A program made the position numbers and the translations under genes. 64,000 bases of DNA from Starkeya sp. ORNL1 (GTDB lineage Bacteria > Pseudomonadota > Alphaproteobacteria > Rhizobiales > Xanthobacteraceae), in the NCBI RefSeq assembly GCF_012971745.1, contig NZ_CP048834.1, forward strand, positions 2,108,001-2,172,000, written 5' to 3'. This document shows positions 24,920-33,202 of the stretch, in pieces; within the stretch, counting starts at the first letter, position 1, and the number at the start of each line of letters is the position of its first letter. The notes below the pieces were generated by a model, which was not told where the DNA came from, ran no database searches, and was given only the letters and a program-made list of their open reading frames with translations.

Positions 24920-25016
24920 ATCCCGGACGGCCGAAGGCCGATCCGGGATCGTAGGAAGGTGCCGAGCGGGATTTCACGCGATCCCGGCTCTCCGCTGCGC
25001 TGCGGCCGGGATGACG
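24920..25016. repeat. REP-like repeat family R1, copy 5 (split by the IS)
   Basis: The right part reads ATCCCGGACGGCCGA...CGGCCGGGATGACG. Its missing left edge CGTCATC is on the far side of the IS110 element (23741-23747). Confidence 0.88.
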
Positions 25017-25105
25017 CTGTTTGGATGGGTAGGCCGGTCGGATTGCGAACAAAACGGGAAGCGTGCTTCCTGAGGGGGTCCCGAACCCGCAGCGATTCGC
25101 GCCCC

Positions 25106-27169
25106 TTGACCGCAACAGCCGCCTATCTCGACACCCTCAATCCCGCGCAGCGCCACGCGGTGGAGCATGGCGTCGCCAGCGCGGCCGGGCCGCTGCTGGT
25201 GATCGCCGGCGCGGGATCGGGCAAGACCAACACGCTGGCGCACCGCGTCGCCCATCTCATCGTCAATGGCGCCGATCCGCGCCGCATCCTGCTGCTCACC
25301 TTCTCGCGCCGCGCCGCCTCCGAGATGACGCGCCGGGTCGAGCGCATCGCCCGCAAGGTGCTGGGCGACAGCGCCGCCGTCATGACCGAGGCGCTGAGCT
25401 GGGCCGGCACCTTCCACGGCGTCGGTGCCCGCCTGCTGCGCGACCATGCCGAGCAGATCGGCCTCGACCCGAACTTCACCATCCATGACCGCGAGGACAG
25501 CGCGGACCTGATGAACCTGGTCCGGCACGAGCTGGGCTTCTCCAAGACCGAGAAGCGCTTTCCCACCAAGGGCACGTGCCTCTCCATCTATTCACGGGCG
25601 GTGAATGCCGGCCTGCCGCTCGACGAGGTGCTGGGCGACGCCTTCCCATGGTGCGCGGCCTGGGCGGCCGAACTGAAGGCGATGTTCGCCGGCTATGTCG
25701 AGGCCAAGCAGCGCCAGAGCGTGCTCGATTATGACGATTTGCTGCTCTATTGGGCGCAGATGGTGGCCGAGCCCGCCTTCGCCGCCGAGGTCGGGGCGCG
25801 CTTCGACCATGTGCTGGTCGACGAATATCAGGACACCAATGCATTGCAGGCGTCGATCCTGCTGGCGCTGAAGCCGGACGGGCGCGGCCTGACCGTAGTC
25901 GGCGACGATGCGCAGTCGATCTATTCGTTCCGCGCTGCGACGGTGCGCAACATCCTCGACTTCCCCGGCCATTTCAGCCCGCGCGCGCGCATCGTCACGC
26001 TGGAGCAGAATTATCGCTCCACCCAGCCGCTGCTTGCCGCCGCGAACGCGGTGATCGGCTATGCCAGCGAACGCTACGCCAAGGATCTCTGGTCCGAGCG
26101 CGCCTCGCATGAGCGCCCGCTGCTGGTCGGGGTACGCGACGAGATCGAGCAGGCCAATTATGTGGCGACGCAGGTGCTGGCCAATCGCGAGGACGGCATT
26201 GCGCTGAAGTCGCAGGCCGTGCTGTTCCGCGCCTCGCACCATAGCGGGCCGCTGGAGGTGGAACTGACCCGCCGCAACATCCCGTTCGTGAAGTTCGGCG
26301 GGCTGAAATTCCTGGATTCCGCCCATGTGAAGGACGTGCTGGCGGTGCTGCGCTTCGTCGAGAACCCGCGCGACCGCGTCGCCGGCTTTCGCGTGCTGCA
26401 AGTGGTCGACGGCATCGGCCCGGCCAGCGCCGGCCGGGTGCTCGACCGGCTGACTGATGGCACCGACATGGTGGAGGCGCTCGGTACCTTCACCCCGCCG
26501 GCGCGGGCCGCCGAGGCGTGGCCGGACTTCGTCGCGACAGTCGGCGAGTTGCGCGGCTCGCGCTCGGGCTGGCCGACCGAGCTCGATCTGGTGCGGCGCT
26601 GGTACGAGCCGCATCTGGAGCGCCGCCATGAGGACGCCGCCGCGCGGCAGGCCGACCTCGTGCAACTGGCGCAGATCGCGGCGAGCTATTCATCGCGCGA
26701 GCGCTTCCTCACGGAGCTGACGCTCGACCCGCCCGACGCCACCAGCGGCGAGGCCAATTCGACCCATCTCGACGAGGACTATCTCATCCTCTCCACCATC
26801 CATTCCGCCAAGGGGCAGGAATGGAAATCGGTGTTCGTGCTCAACACCGTCGATGGCTGCATCCCGATCGACCTCGCGGTCGGCGACAAGGACGACATCG
26901 AGGAGGAGCGGCGCCTGCTCTATGTCGCCATGACGCGGGCGAAGGACAGCCTGCACCTCGTAATGCCGCAGCGCTTCTTCATCCACGGCCAGGCCGCGCG
27001 TGGCGACCGGCATGTCTATGCGGCGCGCACTCGGTTCATTCCGCCAGCGATATTGGGGCTGTTCGCGGGGGCGTCGTGGCCTCCGGCGGTGGCGCAGGCT
27101 GGGACGGCGGCAAGCGGGACCGGACCGCGGATCGATATCGGGGCGCGGATGCGGGGGATGTGGCGGTAG
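25106..27169 (+). CDS. UvrD/Rep-family ATP-dependent helicase
   Basis: A 687-residue SF1A helicase. The open frame extends back to 24899 but that part translates IS and repeat sequence, so the start is placed near TTG 25106, giving LTATAAYLDTLNPAQRHAVEHG. The exact codon is uncertain and no strong ribosome site was found. Motifs in order: LLVIAGAGSGKTNTLAHR (Ia/Walker A), HVLVDEYQDTNALQ (II), VVGDDAQSIYSFRAA (III), LEQNYRST (IV), ILSTIHSAKGQEWKSV (V), and EERRLLYVAMTRAKDSLHLV (VI). It unwinds DNA with 3'-5' polarity in repair or replication restart. It looks like a second, shorter UvrD paralogue. Confidence 0.88.
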   Translation: MTATAAYLDTLNPAQRHAVEHGVASAAGPLLVIAGAGSGKTNTLAHRVAHLIVNGADPRRILLLTFSRRAASEMTRRVERIARKVLGDSAAVMTEALSWAGTFHGVGARLLRDHAEQIGLDPNFTIHDREDSADLMNLVRHELGFSKTEKRFPTKGTCLSIYSRAVNAGLPLDEVLGDAFPWCAAWAAELKAMFAGYVEAKQRQSVLDYDDLLLYWAQMVAEPAFAAEVGARFDHVLVDEYQDTNALQASILLALKPDGRGLTVVGDDAQSIYSFRAATVRNILDFPGHFSPRARIVTLEQNYRSTQPLLAAANAVIGYASERYAKDLWSERASHERPLLVGVRDEIEQANYVATQVLANREDGIALKSQAVLFRASHHSGPLEVELTRRNIPFVKFGGLKFLDSAHVKDVLAVLRFVENPRDRVAGFRVLQVVDGIGPASAGRVLDRLTDGTDMVEALGTFTPPARAAEAWPDFVATVGELRGSRSGWPTELDLVRRWYEPHLERRHEDAAARQADLVQLAQIAASYSSRERFLTELTLDPPDATSGEANSTHLDEDYLILSTIHSAKGQEWKSVFVLNTVDGCIPIDLAVGDKDDIEEERRLLYVAMTRAKDSLHLVMPQRFFIHGQAARGDRHVYAARTRFIPPAILGLFAGASWPPAVAQAGTAASGTGPRIDIGARMRGMWR

Positions 27170-27175
27170 CTCGGC

Positions 27176-27292
27176 TTCAACATCCTTCGAGGCCGCTTCG
27201 CGGCACCTCAGGATGAGGTTGTATTTAAAAGATGAACCTCATCCTGAGGTGCCCGGCAAAGCCGGGCCTCGAAGGATGCTGAAGCCGAGCGC
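27176..27292. repeat. Paired inverted repeat family R2, copy 4
   Basis: ACATCCTTCGAGGCCGC...CACCTCAGGATGAGG, about 15 nt, then CCTCATCCTGAGGTGCCCG...CTCGAAGGATGC. It lies between the convergent helicase and sigma factor genes. Confidence 0.88.
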
Positions 27293-27294
27293 CC

Positions 27295-28566
27295 TCACTT
27301 CCCCACCGGCGCCGGCAGACCCCGCGCATCCTCCTTCAAACCATCCAGATGCGTGCGGATGTGCGACGCCTCCGCCGCCGTGGTGGCGAGGCTGATGGCG
27401 GTCATGAAGGCGGTGCGCGCCTCGCTCTCGCGGCCGAGCTGCATCAGGAGCGCGCCGCGCAGGCCGTGATAGTGGAAATAGCCGGAAAGCTTTGAACCCA
27501 GTGGGTCGACCATGGCCAGCGCCACCTCCGGCCCGCGCAGCTTCGAGATCGCCACCGCCCGGTTCAGCGTCACCACCGGCGAGGGCTGCATGATCTCCAG
27601 CGTGCCATAGAGCAAATCGATCTGCGCCCAGTCAGTGTCCTCAGGCTTTGCCGCGCGGGCATGCAAAGCGGCGATCGCGGCCTGTACCTGATAGGGCCCG
27701 GGGCTGCGGTGGCGCATCGCCTTGTCGAGCAGGGCCAACCCCTCGGCGATCATCGCCTTGTTCCACAGCCGCCGGTCCTGATGGTCGAGCAGGATCACAG
27801 CGCCCTCAGCGTCGAAGCGCGCCTTGGCGCGGGCGTGCTGGAGCAGCATCAGGGCCGTGAGGCCCATGATCTCCGGCTCGGCCTGGAACAGCCGCAGCAG
27901 CAGCCGGGCAAGGCGGATCGCCTCCTCGCACAGGGGTTCGCGCGCCGCCGTGGTGTCGCCGCCGGCCGAATAGCCCTCATTGAAGACCAGATAGATCATC
28001 GCCGCGACCGCGCCGAGCCGCTCCGAGCGCTCCACCGCGCCGGGCGTCTCGAACGGCACGTCGGCCTTGGCGATGCGGGCTTTCGCCCGGGTGATGCGCT
28101 GCTCCATCGCCGCCTCGCCCACCAGGAAGGCGCGGGCGATCTGCTTCACCGAAAGGCCGGAGACGATGCGCAAGGCGAGCGCGATCTGCTGCGTCGCCGG
28201 CAATTCCGGATGGCAGCAGATGAACAGCAGCCGCAGCACGTCGTCGCGATAGTGACCGCCATCCAGCCGCTCGGCGAGCTGCTCCTCGGCGTCCTCGGTG
28301 TCGGACAGCACATCTTCCGGCGGCAGTTCGGTCTGTTTCGCGCGGCGGCGCACGACGTCCAGCGCGACATTGCGGCCGACGAACACCAGCCAGGCGGCGG
28401 GGTCGCGCGGCGGGCCGTTCTGCGGCCAGGTCCTCAGCGCGCGCAGGCACGCTTCCTGGAACGCCTCCTCGGCAAGGTCGAGATCGCGGAAATAGCGCAG
28501 CAGCGCGGCAACCGCCTGCGGGCGCGCGGCGGCGAGGGTCGTGCCGATCCAGCGCGCCTCATCCAT
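27295..28566 (-). CDS. ECF sigma factor with C-terminal extension (ECF42 type)
   Basis: A 423-residue protein. Region sigma2 covers FRDLDLAEEAFQEACLRALRTWPQNGPPRDPAAWLVFVGRNVALDVVRRR, and sigma4 is QQIALALRIVSGLSVKQIARAFLVGEAAMEQRITRAKARIA. Beyond residue about 185 a long helical extension (DUF6596/TPR-like: AIRLARLLLRLFQAEPEIMGLTALMLLQHARAKARFD...) follows, as in the ECF42 group. ECF42 factors have no classical anti-sigma and are encoded beside DGPF/YciI proteins, as here. The gene overlaps the YciI-family gene by 1 nt. It probably directs transcription of the genes around it. Confidence 0.9.
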   Translation of the reverse strand: MDEARWIGTTLAAARPQAVAALLRYFRDLDLAEEAFQEACLRALRTWPQNGPPRDPAAWLVFVGRNVALDVVRRRAKQTELPPEDVLSDTEDAEEQLAERLDGGHYRDDVLRLLFICCHPELPATQQIALALRIVSGLSVKQIARAFLVGEAAMEQRITRAKARIAKADVPFETPGAVERSERLGAVAAMIYLVFNEGYSAGGDTTAAREPLCEEAIRLARLLLRLFQAEPEIMGLTALMLLQHARAKARFDAEGAVILLDHQDRRLWNKAMIAEGLALLDKAMRHRSPGPYQVQAAIAALHARAAKPEDTDWAQIDLLYGTLEIMQPSPVVTLNRAVAISKLRGPEVALAMVDPLGSKLSGYFHYHGLRGALLMQLGRESEARTAFMTAISLATTAAEASHIRTHLDGLKEDARGLPAPVGK

Positions 28567-28952
28567 CAGGTGCCCACACCTTCATTGCCGAAGCTTCCAT
28601 TATGGAAGATGCCGACCGGGCGGATCTCGTAGGAGCCGCCGGGATTGGCCTTGCCGAGATCGCGGGCGACATCGAGCGCCTCCTCGAGATCCTTGCAATC
28701 GAGGATGTAGAAGCCGAGCAACTGCTCCTTGGTCTCGGCGAACGGCCCGTCCAGCACCAGCGGCGGATCCTGGTCCTTGCGCAGCGTGGTGGCGGCGGTG
28801 GTCGGCAGCAGCCGCACCACCGGGCCGAGCTTGCCGGCCTTGGCGAGCCGCTCCTGCACCACGGCGAGCTTTTCCATCACCGCATCGTCCTCCTCCTTGC
28901 TCCAGGAGCAGACGACGTCCTCGCGGTGATAGCAGAGCAGGGAATAGAGCAT
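28566..28952 (-). CDS. YciI family (DGPF-domain) protein
   Basis: A 128-residue protein. The segment DPPLVLDGPFAETKEQLLGFYILDCKDLEEALDVARDL shows the DGPF motif that names the family. The N-terminus MLYSLLCYHREDVV and the C-terminal GGSYEIRPV complete the ferredoxin-like fold. Such proteins are the typical partners and targets of ECF42 sigma factors; their reaction is unknown. Co-translation with the sigma gene is indicated by the 1-nt overlap. Confidence 0.9.
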   Translation of the reverse strand: MLYSLLCYHREDVVCSWSKEEDDAVMEKLAVVQERLAKAGKLGPVVRLLPTTAATTLRKDQDPPLVLDGPFAETKEQLLGFYILDCKDLEEALDVARDLGKANPGGSYEIRPVGIFHNGSFGNEGVGT

Positions 28953-28976
28953 GCGGGGTCTCTCTTCGATACGGGT

Positions 28977-29288
28977 TCAGCCGCCGCTGATCGCGGTGAG
29001 GACGAAGATGTCCGCGCCCTCGCGCAGCGGCGTCGACAGGCTGGCGCGGCGGCCCTCGACGAACACGTTGATATGCCGCCTGATCGCCGGCGTCTCGTCG
29101 CAGATGCGCTCGCGCATGCCGGGCCACAGCGCGTCGAGCGCGTCGACCATCTCGTTCACGTCGCGGGCTTTGAGCGACACGCGACGCTCGGCGCCGGGAA
29201 ACAGCACGACGAGATGCGGCGGCAGGCGCACCAGCACGCTTGCCTGCCCCGCCTCGCCGTGCCGCTCCCGCAGCGTCTCGTCGCTCAT
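28977..29288 (-). CDS. MoaD/ThiS family ubiquitin-like protein
   Basis: A 103-residue beta-grasp protein. The body reads VLVRLPPHLVVLFPGAERRVSLKARDVNEMVDALDALWPGMRERI and NVFVEGRRASLSTPLREGADIFVLTAISGG, ending exactly in Gly-Gly as sulfur carriers and ubiquitin-like modifiers do. No MoaE, ThiG or E1-like ThiF/MoeB gene is near. It is next to the BNR-propeller gene, a pairing I recognise from other genomes, with no known joint function. Confidence 0.8.
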   Translation of the reverse strand: MSDETLRERHGEAGQASVLVRLPPHLVVLFPGAERRVSLKARDVNEMVDALDALWPGMRERICDETPAIRRHINVFVEGRRASLSTPLREGADIFVLTAISGG

Positions 29289-29293
29289 CGCCC

Positions 29294-30382
29294 TCACCGC
29301 CCGATCACCAGCGTCTCCACCGACGTGATGGTCGGCAGGAACGGGGCGAGGCAATCCCAGCTTTCGCCCTCGTCGATGCTGGCATAAAGGCCGCCGGCAT
29401 TGGTTCCGAAATAGACTCCGGCCGGCTCCATCGTATCTGTCGCCATGGCCTGGCGCAGCACGTTGAAATAGGCCCCGCCTTGCGGCAGGCCCTCGCGCTT
29501 GGGCTGCCAGCTCCTGCCGGCATCCGTGGTGCGCCACACCGCGGTGTTGCCCTCCGGCATGAAGCGGCCCTTGATGTCGCCGTTCAGCGGGATGAGGTAG
29601 AGGCAATCCGGGTCGCGCGGATGCGCGGCGGCGGGGAAGCCGAAGGAGGACGGCAAGCCGGCCTCGATGCTCTCCCAGGCCTTGCCGCCATCGTCGGAAC
29701 GATACATGCCGCAATGGTTCTGCTGGTAGAGCCGGCCGCCTCCGCCCGGCGCCATCACGAGGCAATGCACGCACTGCCCGAATTCGGGATAGTTCTGGCC
29801 CTCCGGCATGAAGTCGGCGCGGGTGCCGCGATTGCGGGTCTGCCAGCTGGCGCCGCCATCCTCGGTGGCGAACACGCCCGCCGCGGAGATGCCGACCCAG
29901 ATCCTGCTGGCGTCGATGGGATCGGGCACCAGCGAGTGCAGGATCAGCCCGGCGCCGCCGGGATTCCAGTCCGGCCGCGTCGGATGCTGCTGCAGGCCCT
30001 CGATATGGCTCCAGCTCTCGCCGCCATCCTCGCTGCGGAACAGCCCGGCCGGCTCGACGCCGGCATAGAGCGCGCCATCGGCACCGCGGGCGAGGCTCCA
30101 CACCGCCTTCACCGGCGCCTGCCCCGGCTCGAAAGCGAGACCCTGGCTCGAATGGGACCAGGTGGCGCCGAAATCGGTCGATTTCCACACCGCCGGGCCG
30201 AACCATTCATTGCCGCCGCCGGCATAGATGGTGCCGCTAACCGGGTCGGCGACGACATGGTTGGTCGGCCATGTCTCGCAGAACGGGCCCCGCACCGCCC
30301 AGGAGCGGCGCATGGCGTCGCTCTCGAGAATGAAGGCGCCCTTGCGGGTGCCGACGAGGATGAAGACCTGCTCTGCCATCAT
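29294..30382 (-). CDS. BNR/YVTN-repeat beta-propeller protein (sialidase-like)
   Basis: A 362-residue cytoplasmic propeller with no signal peptide. Repeated Asp-box motifs are seen: WKSTDFGATWSHSSQGL, FRSEDGGESWSHIEGLQQ, FATEDGGASWQTRNRGT, YRSDDGGKAWESIEAGL, WRTTDAGRSWQPKREGL and YASIDEGESWDCLAPFL. Six clear blades suggest a six- or seven-bladed propeller. The sialidase catalytic residues cannot be assigned, so enzymatic activity is doubtful. The stop is 5 nt before the MoaD-like gene start. Confidence 0.85.
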   Translation of the reverse strand: MMAEQVFILVGTRKGAFILESDAMRRSWAVRGPFCETWPTNHVVADPVSGTIYAGGGNEWFGPAVWKSTDFGATWSHSSQGLAFEPGQAPVKAVWSLARGADGALYAGVEPAGLFRSEDGGESWSHIEGLQQHPTRPDWNPGGAGLILHSLVPDPIDASRIWVGISAAGVFATEDGGASWQTRNRGTRADFMPEGQNYPEFGQCVHCLVMAPGGGGRLYQQNHCGMYRSDDGGKAWESIEAGLPSSFGFPAAAHPRDPDCLYLIPLNGDIKGRFMPEGNTAVWRTTDAGRSWQPKREGLPQGGAYFNVLRQAMATDTMEPAGVYFGTNAGGLYASIDEGESWDCLAPFLPTITSVETLVIGR

Positions 30383-30404
30383 GTCCTCCCGTAGCTTTCT
30401 GCCG

Positions 30405-30818
30405 TCAGTCGTGGGTGACGACCATCCAGGAGACGCCGAAACGGTCGGCCAGAGTGCCGAAGTTCGACGAGAAGAAGGTCTTGGCGAGCGGCATCGTCAC
30501 CTCGCCGCCCTCGGCGAGCGCATTGAACACACGCTCGGCCTCGTCGGGCGACTTCACCGACAGAGCCAGCGAAATGCCCTTGAATCCCTCGGCGTCCGAC
30601 TGGCAGCCATCGGAGGCCATTACTTCGGCATCGCCGATCTTGAAGCTGGAGTGCATGACCTTGTCACCCCAGTTCTCCGGCACCATTCCGGGCGGCGGCG
30701 CCTCCGGTGCATCGCGGAAGCGCATCAGCGCGGTGACCTCGGCGCCGACCGCCTTCTTGTAGAACTCGATGGCCTCTTCGGTGCGGCCATTGAACATCAC
30801 ATAAGCCTGCACATTCAT
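30405..30818 (-). CDS. VOC family protein (PhnB-like)
   Basis: A 137-residue glyoxalase/bleomycin-resistance fold protein. MNVQAYVMFNGRTEEAIEFYKKAVGAEVTALMRFRDAPE is the typical PhnB N-terminus, and TFFSSNFGTLADRFGVSWMVVTH the C-terminal strand. The start at 30818 follows a good ribosome site (AAGGGGAGCGAAAATC upstream). It is the first gene of the ECF42 cluster. PhnB-like proteins are frequent neighbours of ECF sigma factors. Ligand unknown. Confidence 0.88.
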   Translation of the reverse strand: MNVQAYVMFNGRTEEAIEFYKKAVGAEVTALMRFRDAPEAPPPGMVPENWGDKVMHSSFKIGDAEVMASDGCQSDAEGFKGISLALSVKSPDEAERVFNALAEGGEVTMPLAKTFFSSNFGTLADRFGVSWMVVTHD

Positions 30819-30991
30819 GATTTTCGCTCCCCTTGGCCGTCGCCTCGCGAACGGCACCGCGGCCAAGCTTGCCGGTGCCGATGACATTAGGACGAACGGC
30901 AAAAGGCTAGACCGACATCGCGGCGAGAATTTTTCTGGAGTGCTCCATGCGACGTCGTCCTGGGAGGCTGACCGATAATTCCAGAATGGAC

Positions 30992-31077
30992 CGTCATCCC
31001 CGGCCTTGTGCCGGGGATCTCGATTCCGGACAGCGCATCAGAGCCCGAGATGGCCGGCACAAGGCCGGCCATGACGT
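30992..31077. repeat. Intergenic repeat family R3, copy 1
   Basis: CGTCATCCCCGGCCTTGTG ... GGCCGGCACAAGGCCGG-CCATGACG. Its arms are inverted copies around CTCGATTCCGGACAGCGC. The second copy is at 33031-33115, flanking the alkaline phosphatase gene on its other side. Confidence 0.9.
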
Positions 31078-31128
31078 CGGACATGGCTCGCTTCGCCTGC
31101 CAGCGTCGAAGTATGAGTCAAGCCCCAG

Positions 31129-31145
31129 CATGACGTAACGTCATG
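31129..31145. promoter_or_regulatory. Perfect palindrome CATGACGT-A-ACGTCATG
   Basis: An 8-bp perfect inverted repeat with a single central base, 115 nt before the alkaline phosphatase ATG. It is a good candidate operator; the binding protein is unknown. It is not a Pho box. Confidence 0.5.
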
Positions 31146-31259
31146 TTAAATCATCCACAATCCTTGCGCCCATGCATTCCCCAGCGGGCCGCTTGGTCAT
31201 CCACCTGACACCAGCGGCCCATAATGAGAGGTTCGTCCCCTGCCCTGAGGAGAACCCAC

Positions 31260-33005
31260 ATGCGCAGTTTCATCGCGGCCCTTACGCTGACGACCTGCCT
31301 GGTTTCCGTGGCCGATGCCACGACCATCTATCCGCTCGATCGCGCCACCATCATGATCGGTTCTCCCTTCGACACGAAGGTCGAGTTCGACAAGGTGGTT
31401 AAGGCCGACGAGGTGAAGCTGACCATCAATGGCGAGCCCGCCGAAAAGGTGCTCGGCAAGGATGTGCAGTTCGTCGAGAAGGAACAGGGCGTCGATGCCT
31501 CCGCGGTGCTGATCCGCGCCGGCGCCATCGCCAAGCCGGGCACCTATGAGGTGAAGGCCACCGCCGGTGGCGAGACCAAGACGGTGAGCTGGCATGTCTA
31601 TGCCACCCCGACTTCGGCCAAGGCCAAGAATGTCATCTTCTTCCTCGGCGACGGCATGTCGGTCGCCCATCGCACCGGCGCGCGGATCATGTCCAAGGGC
31701 ATGACCGAGGGCAAGGCGAACGGCCGTCTCAACATGGACGACCTCGACCGCATGGCCTTCATCGGCACCTCGGCCACCAATGCGGTCGCCACCGACAGCG
31801 CCAACACCATGTCGGCGTACATGACCGGCCACAAGACCGCGGTGAACGCGCTCGGCGTCTATGCCGACCGCACCAAGAACAGCCTCGACGACCCGAAGGT
31901 CGAGACCATTGCGGAGGCGCTGCGCCGCACCACGAAGAAGTCGATCGGTGTCGTCTCGACCGCCGAAATCGAGGACGCCACCCCGGCGGCGGTGGTCTCG
32001 CACACCCGCGCGCGCGCCGACAAGGCCGAGATCGCCGGCATGCTGTTCGACGTGAAGCCGGACGTCATCCTCGGCGGCGGCTCGGCCTATTTCCTGCCGA
32101 AGTCGACGGTCGGCTCGAAGCGCAAGGACGAGAAGGATTACGTCAAGATGTTCCGCGACGAAGGCTACACCTTCGCCGGCGACAAGACCGAGCTCGACGC
32201 CGCGCGCGGCACCAATACCGGCAAGATCCTCGGCCTGTTCCACACCGGCAACATGGACGTGACGCTGGACCGCGACTTCCTGAAGAAGGGCACGGTCGGC
32301 AAGTTCCCGAACCAGCCCGGCCTGGTGCAGATGACCTCGGTGGCGCTGGAACAGCTCGCCAAGAATCCGGAAGGCTTCTTCCTGATGGTCGAGGGCGCCT
32401 CGATCGACAAGATGTCCCACCCGATGGACTGGGACCGCGCCTTCGTCGAGACCATCGAGTTCGACAAGGCGATCGGCCTCGGCCTGGAGTTCGCCAAGAC
32501 CCATCCCGACACGCTGATCGTCGTCACCGGCGATCACACCCACGGCGTCTCGATCATCGGCACCGTCGATGATGAGAAGCCGGGCACCGAGATGCGCGAG
32601 AAGGTCGGCACCTATGCCGATGCCGGCTTCCCGAACTATGAGGACAAGGACGGCGACGGCTATCCGGACAAGGTGGACGTGACCCGCCGCCTCGCCACCT
32701 TCTCCAACAACTATCCCGACTATTACGAGACCTTCCGTCCCAAGCTGGATGGCCCGTTCGAGCCGAGCGTGCAGAACGAGAAGAAGGAATACGTCGCCAA
32801 CGAGAAGTACAAGAGCGTGCCCGGCGCGGTGTTCCGCGAAGGCAACATGCCGCGCTCGGTGGACAGCGAAGTCCATGCCGTGGACGATGTGGTGCTCCAG
32901 GCCACCGGCCCCGGCGCCGAGGAGTTCAAGGGCTACATGGAAGAGAGCGACGTCTACCGCGTGCTGGTCGACGCCCTCGCCATCGCCCCGCAGGCGACGA
33001 ACTGA
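31260..33005 (+). CDS. Alkaline phosphatase (PhoA superfamily), exported
   Basis: A 581-residue protein from ATG 31260, preceded by a GAGGAG ribosome site. The signal peptide is MRSFIAALTLTTCLVSVADA. Metal and catalytic elements: NVIFFLGDGMS (Asp ligand), VATDSANTMSAYMTGHKT (Ser nucleophile in TDSA), FLMVEGASIDKMSHPMDWDRAF (Glu/Asp/His), LIVVTGDHTHGVS (Asp/His), and EVHAVDDV (last His). A DKDGDGYPDKVD loop looks like a calcium-binding site. It releases phosphate from organic esters in the periplasm. The insert and length are larger than E. coli PhoA. It sits beside a possible metal ABC system. Confidence 0.92.
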   Translation: MRSFIAALTLTTCLVSVADATTIYPLDRATIMIGSPFDTKVEFDKVVKADEVKLTINGEPAEKVLGKDVQFVEKEQGVDASAVLIRAGAIAKPGTYEVKATAGGETKTVSWHVYATPTSAKAKNVIFFLGDGMSVAHRTGARIMSKGMTEGKANGRLNMDDLDRMAFIGTSATNAVATDSANTMSAYMTGHKTAVNALGVYADRTKNSLDDPKVETIAEALRRTTKKSIGVVSTAEIEDATPAAVVSHTRARADKAEIAGMLFDVKPDVILGGGSAYFLPKSTVGSKRKDEKDYVKMFRDEGYTFAGDKTELDAARGTNTGKILGLFHTGNMDVTLDRDFLKKGTVGKFPNQPGLVQMTSVALEQLAKNPEGFFLMVEGASIDKMSHPMDWDRAFVETIEFDKAIGLGLEFAKTHPDTLIVVTGDHTHGVSIIGTVDDEKPGTEMREKVGTYADAGFPNYEDKDGDGYPDKVDVTRRLATFSNNYPDYYETFRPKLDGPFEPSVQNEKKEYVANEKYKSVPGAVFREGNMPRSVDSEVHAVDDVVLQATGPGAEEFKGYMEESDVYRVLVDALAIAPQATN

Positions 33006-33030
33006 GCACTGGGGTTTACCCCACGCTGAC

Positions 33031-33115
33031 CGTCATCCCCGGCCTTGTGCGGGGGATCTCGATTCCCGACAGTGCGTCGGAGACCGAGATGGCCGGGACA
33101 AGCCCGGCCATGACG
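33031..33115. repeat. Intergenic repeat family R3, copy 2
   Basis: CGTCATCCCCGGCCTTGTG...GGGACAAGCCCGGCCATGACG, about 85% like the copy before the phosphatase gene. Confidence 0.88.
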
Positions 33116-33133
33116 GTTTGAGACGGTTCTTCC

Positions 33134-33156
33134 CCCTCTCCCCGACGGGGAGAGGG
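33134..33156. repeat. R4-type hairpin, single module
   Basis: CCCTCTCCCC-GAC-GGGGAGAGGG, a perfect 10-bp stem 47 nt before the Tat-protein gene. Two further modules form the unit at 37749-37868. Confidence 0.85.
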
Positions 33157-33202
33157 CTTCGGCATACCGTGCTCCCGCAAAGGGCACATCAAGGAGGATG
33201 CC

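Larger units (their letters stand above)
23748..24922 (-). mobile_element. IS110-family insertion sequence inside an R1 repeat
   Basis: The left flank ends CGTCATC (23741-23747) and the right flank resumes ATCCCGGACGGCC at 24920. Joined, they recreate the start of an intact R1 repeat, with ATC as the shared core. The element is therefore about 1.18 kb. It encodes one DEDD transposase on the minus strand with only a few nt after its stop and about 209 nt before its start. This is the layout of the IS110 group, whose long left end specifies a bridge RNA. No terminal inverted repeats are seen, as expected. Confidence 0.85.
30819..31259. other. Divergent intergenic region before alkaline phosphatase
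   Basis: This 441-nt gap contains one R3 repeat (30992-31077), a perfect palindrome (31129-31145) and an AT-richer stretch (31140-31160) that may carry the phosphatase promoter. No protein gene is supported. Confidence 0.6.

Noticed and set aside
24899..25105. N-terminal extension of the helicase frame
   Set aside because: It translates the end of the IS and the R1 repeat; the family starts near LNPAQRHAV.
31141..31154. Possible Pho box before alkaline phosphatase (two TCAT words)
   Set aside because: The TCAT words are 10 nt apart rather than 11 and the flanking bases do not match CTGTCAT.
31197..32876. 559-codon minus-strand frame opposite alkaline phosphatase
   Set aside because: Low-complexity antisense product; the plus-strand gene has a signal peptide and all catalytic motifs.
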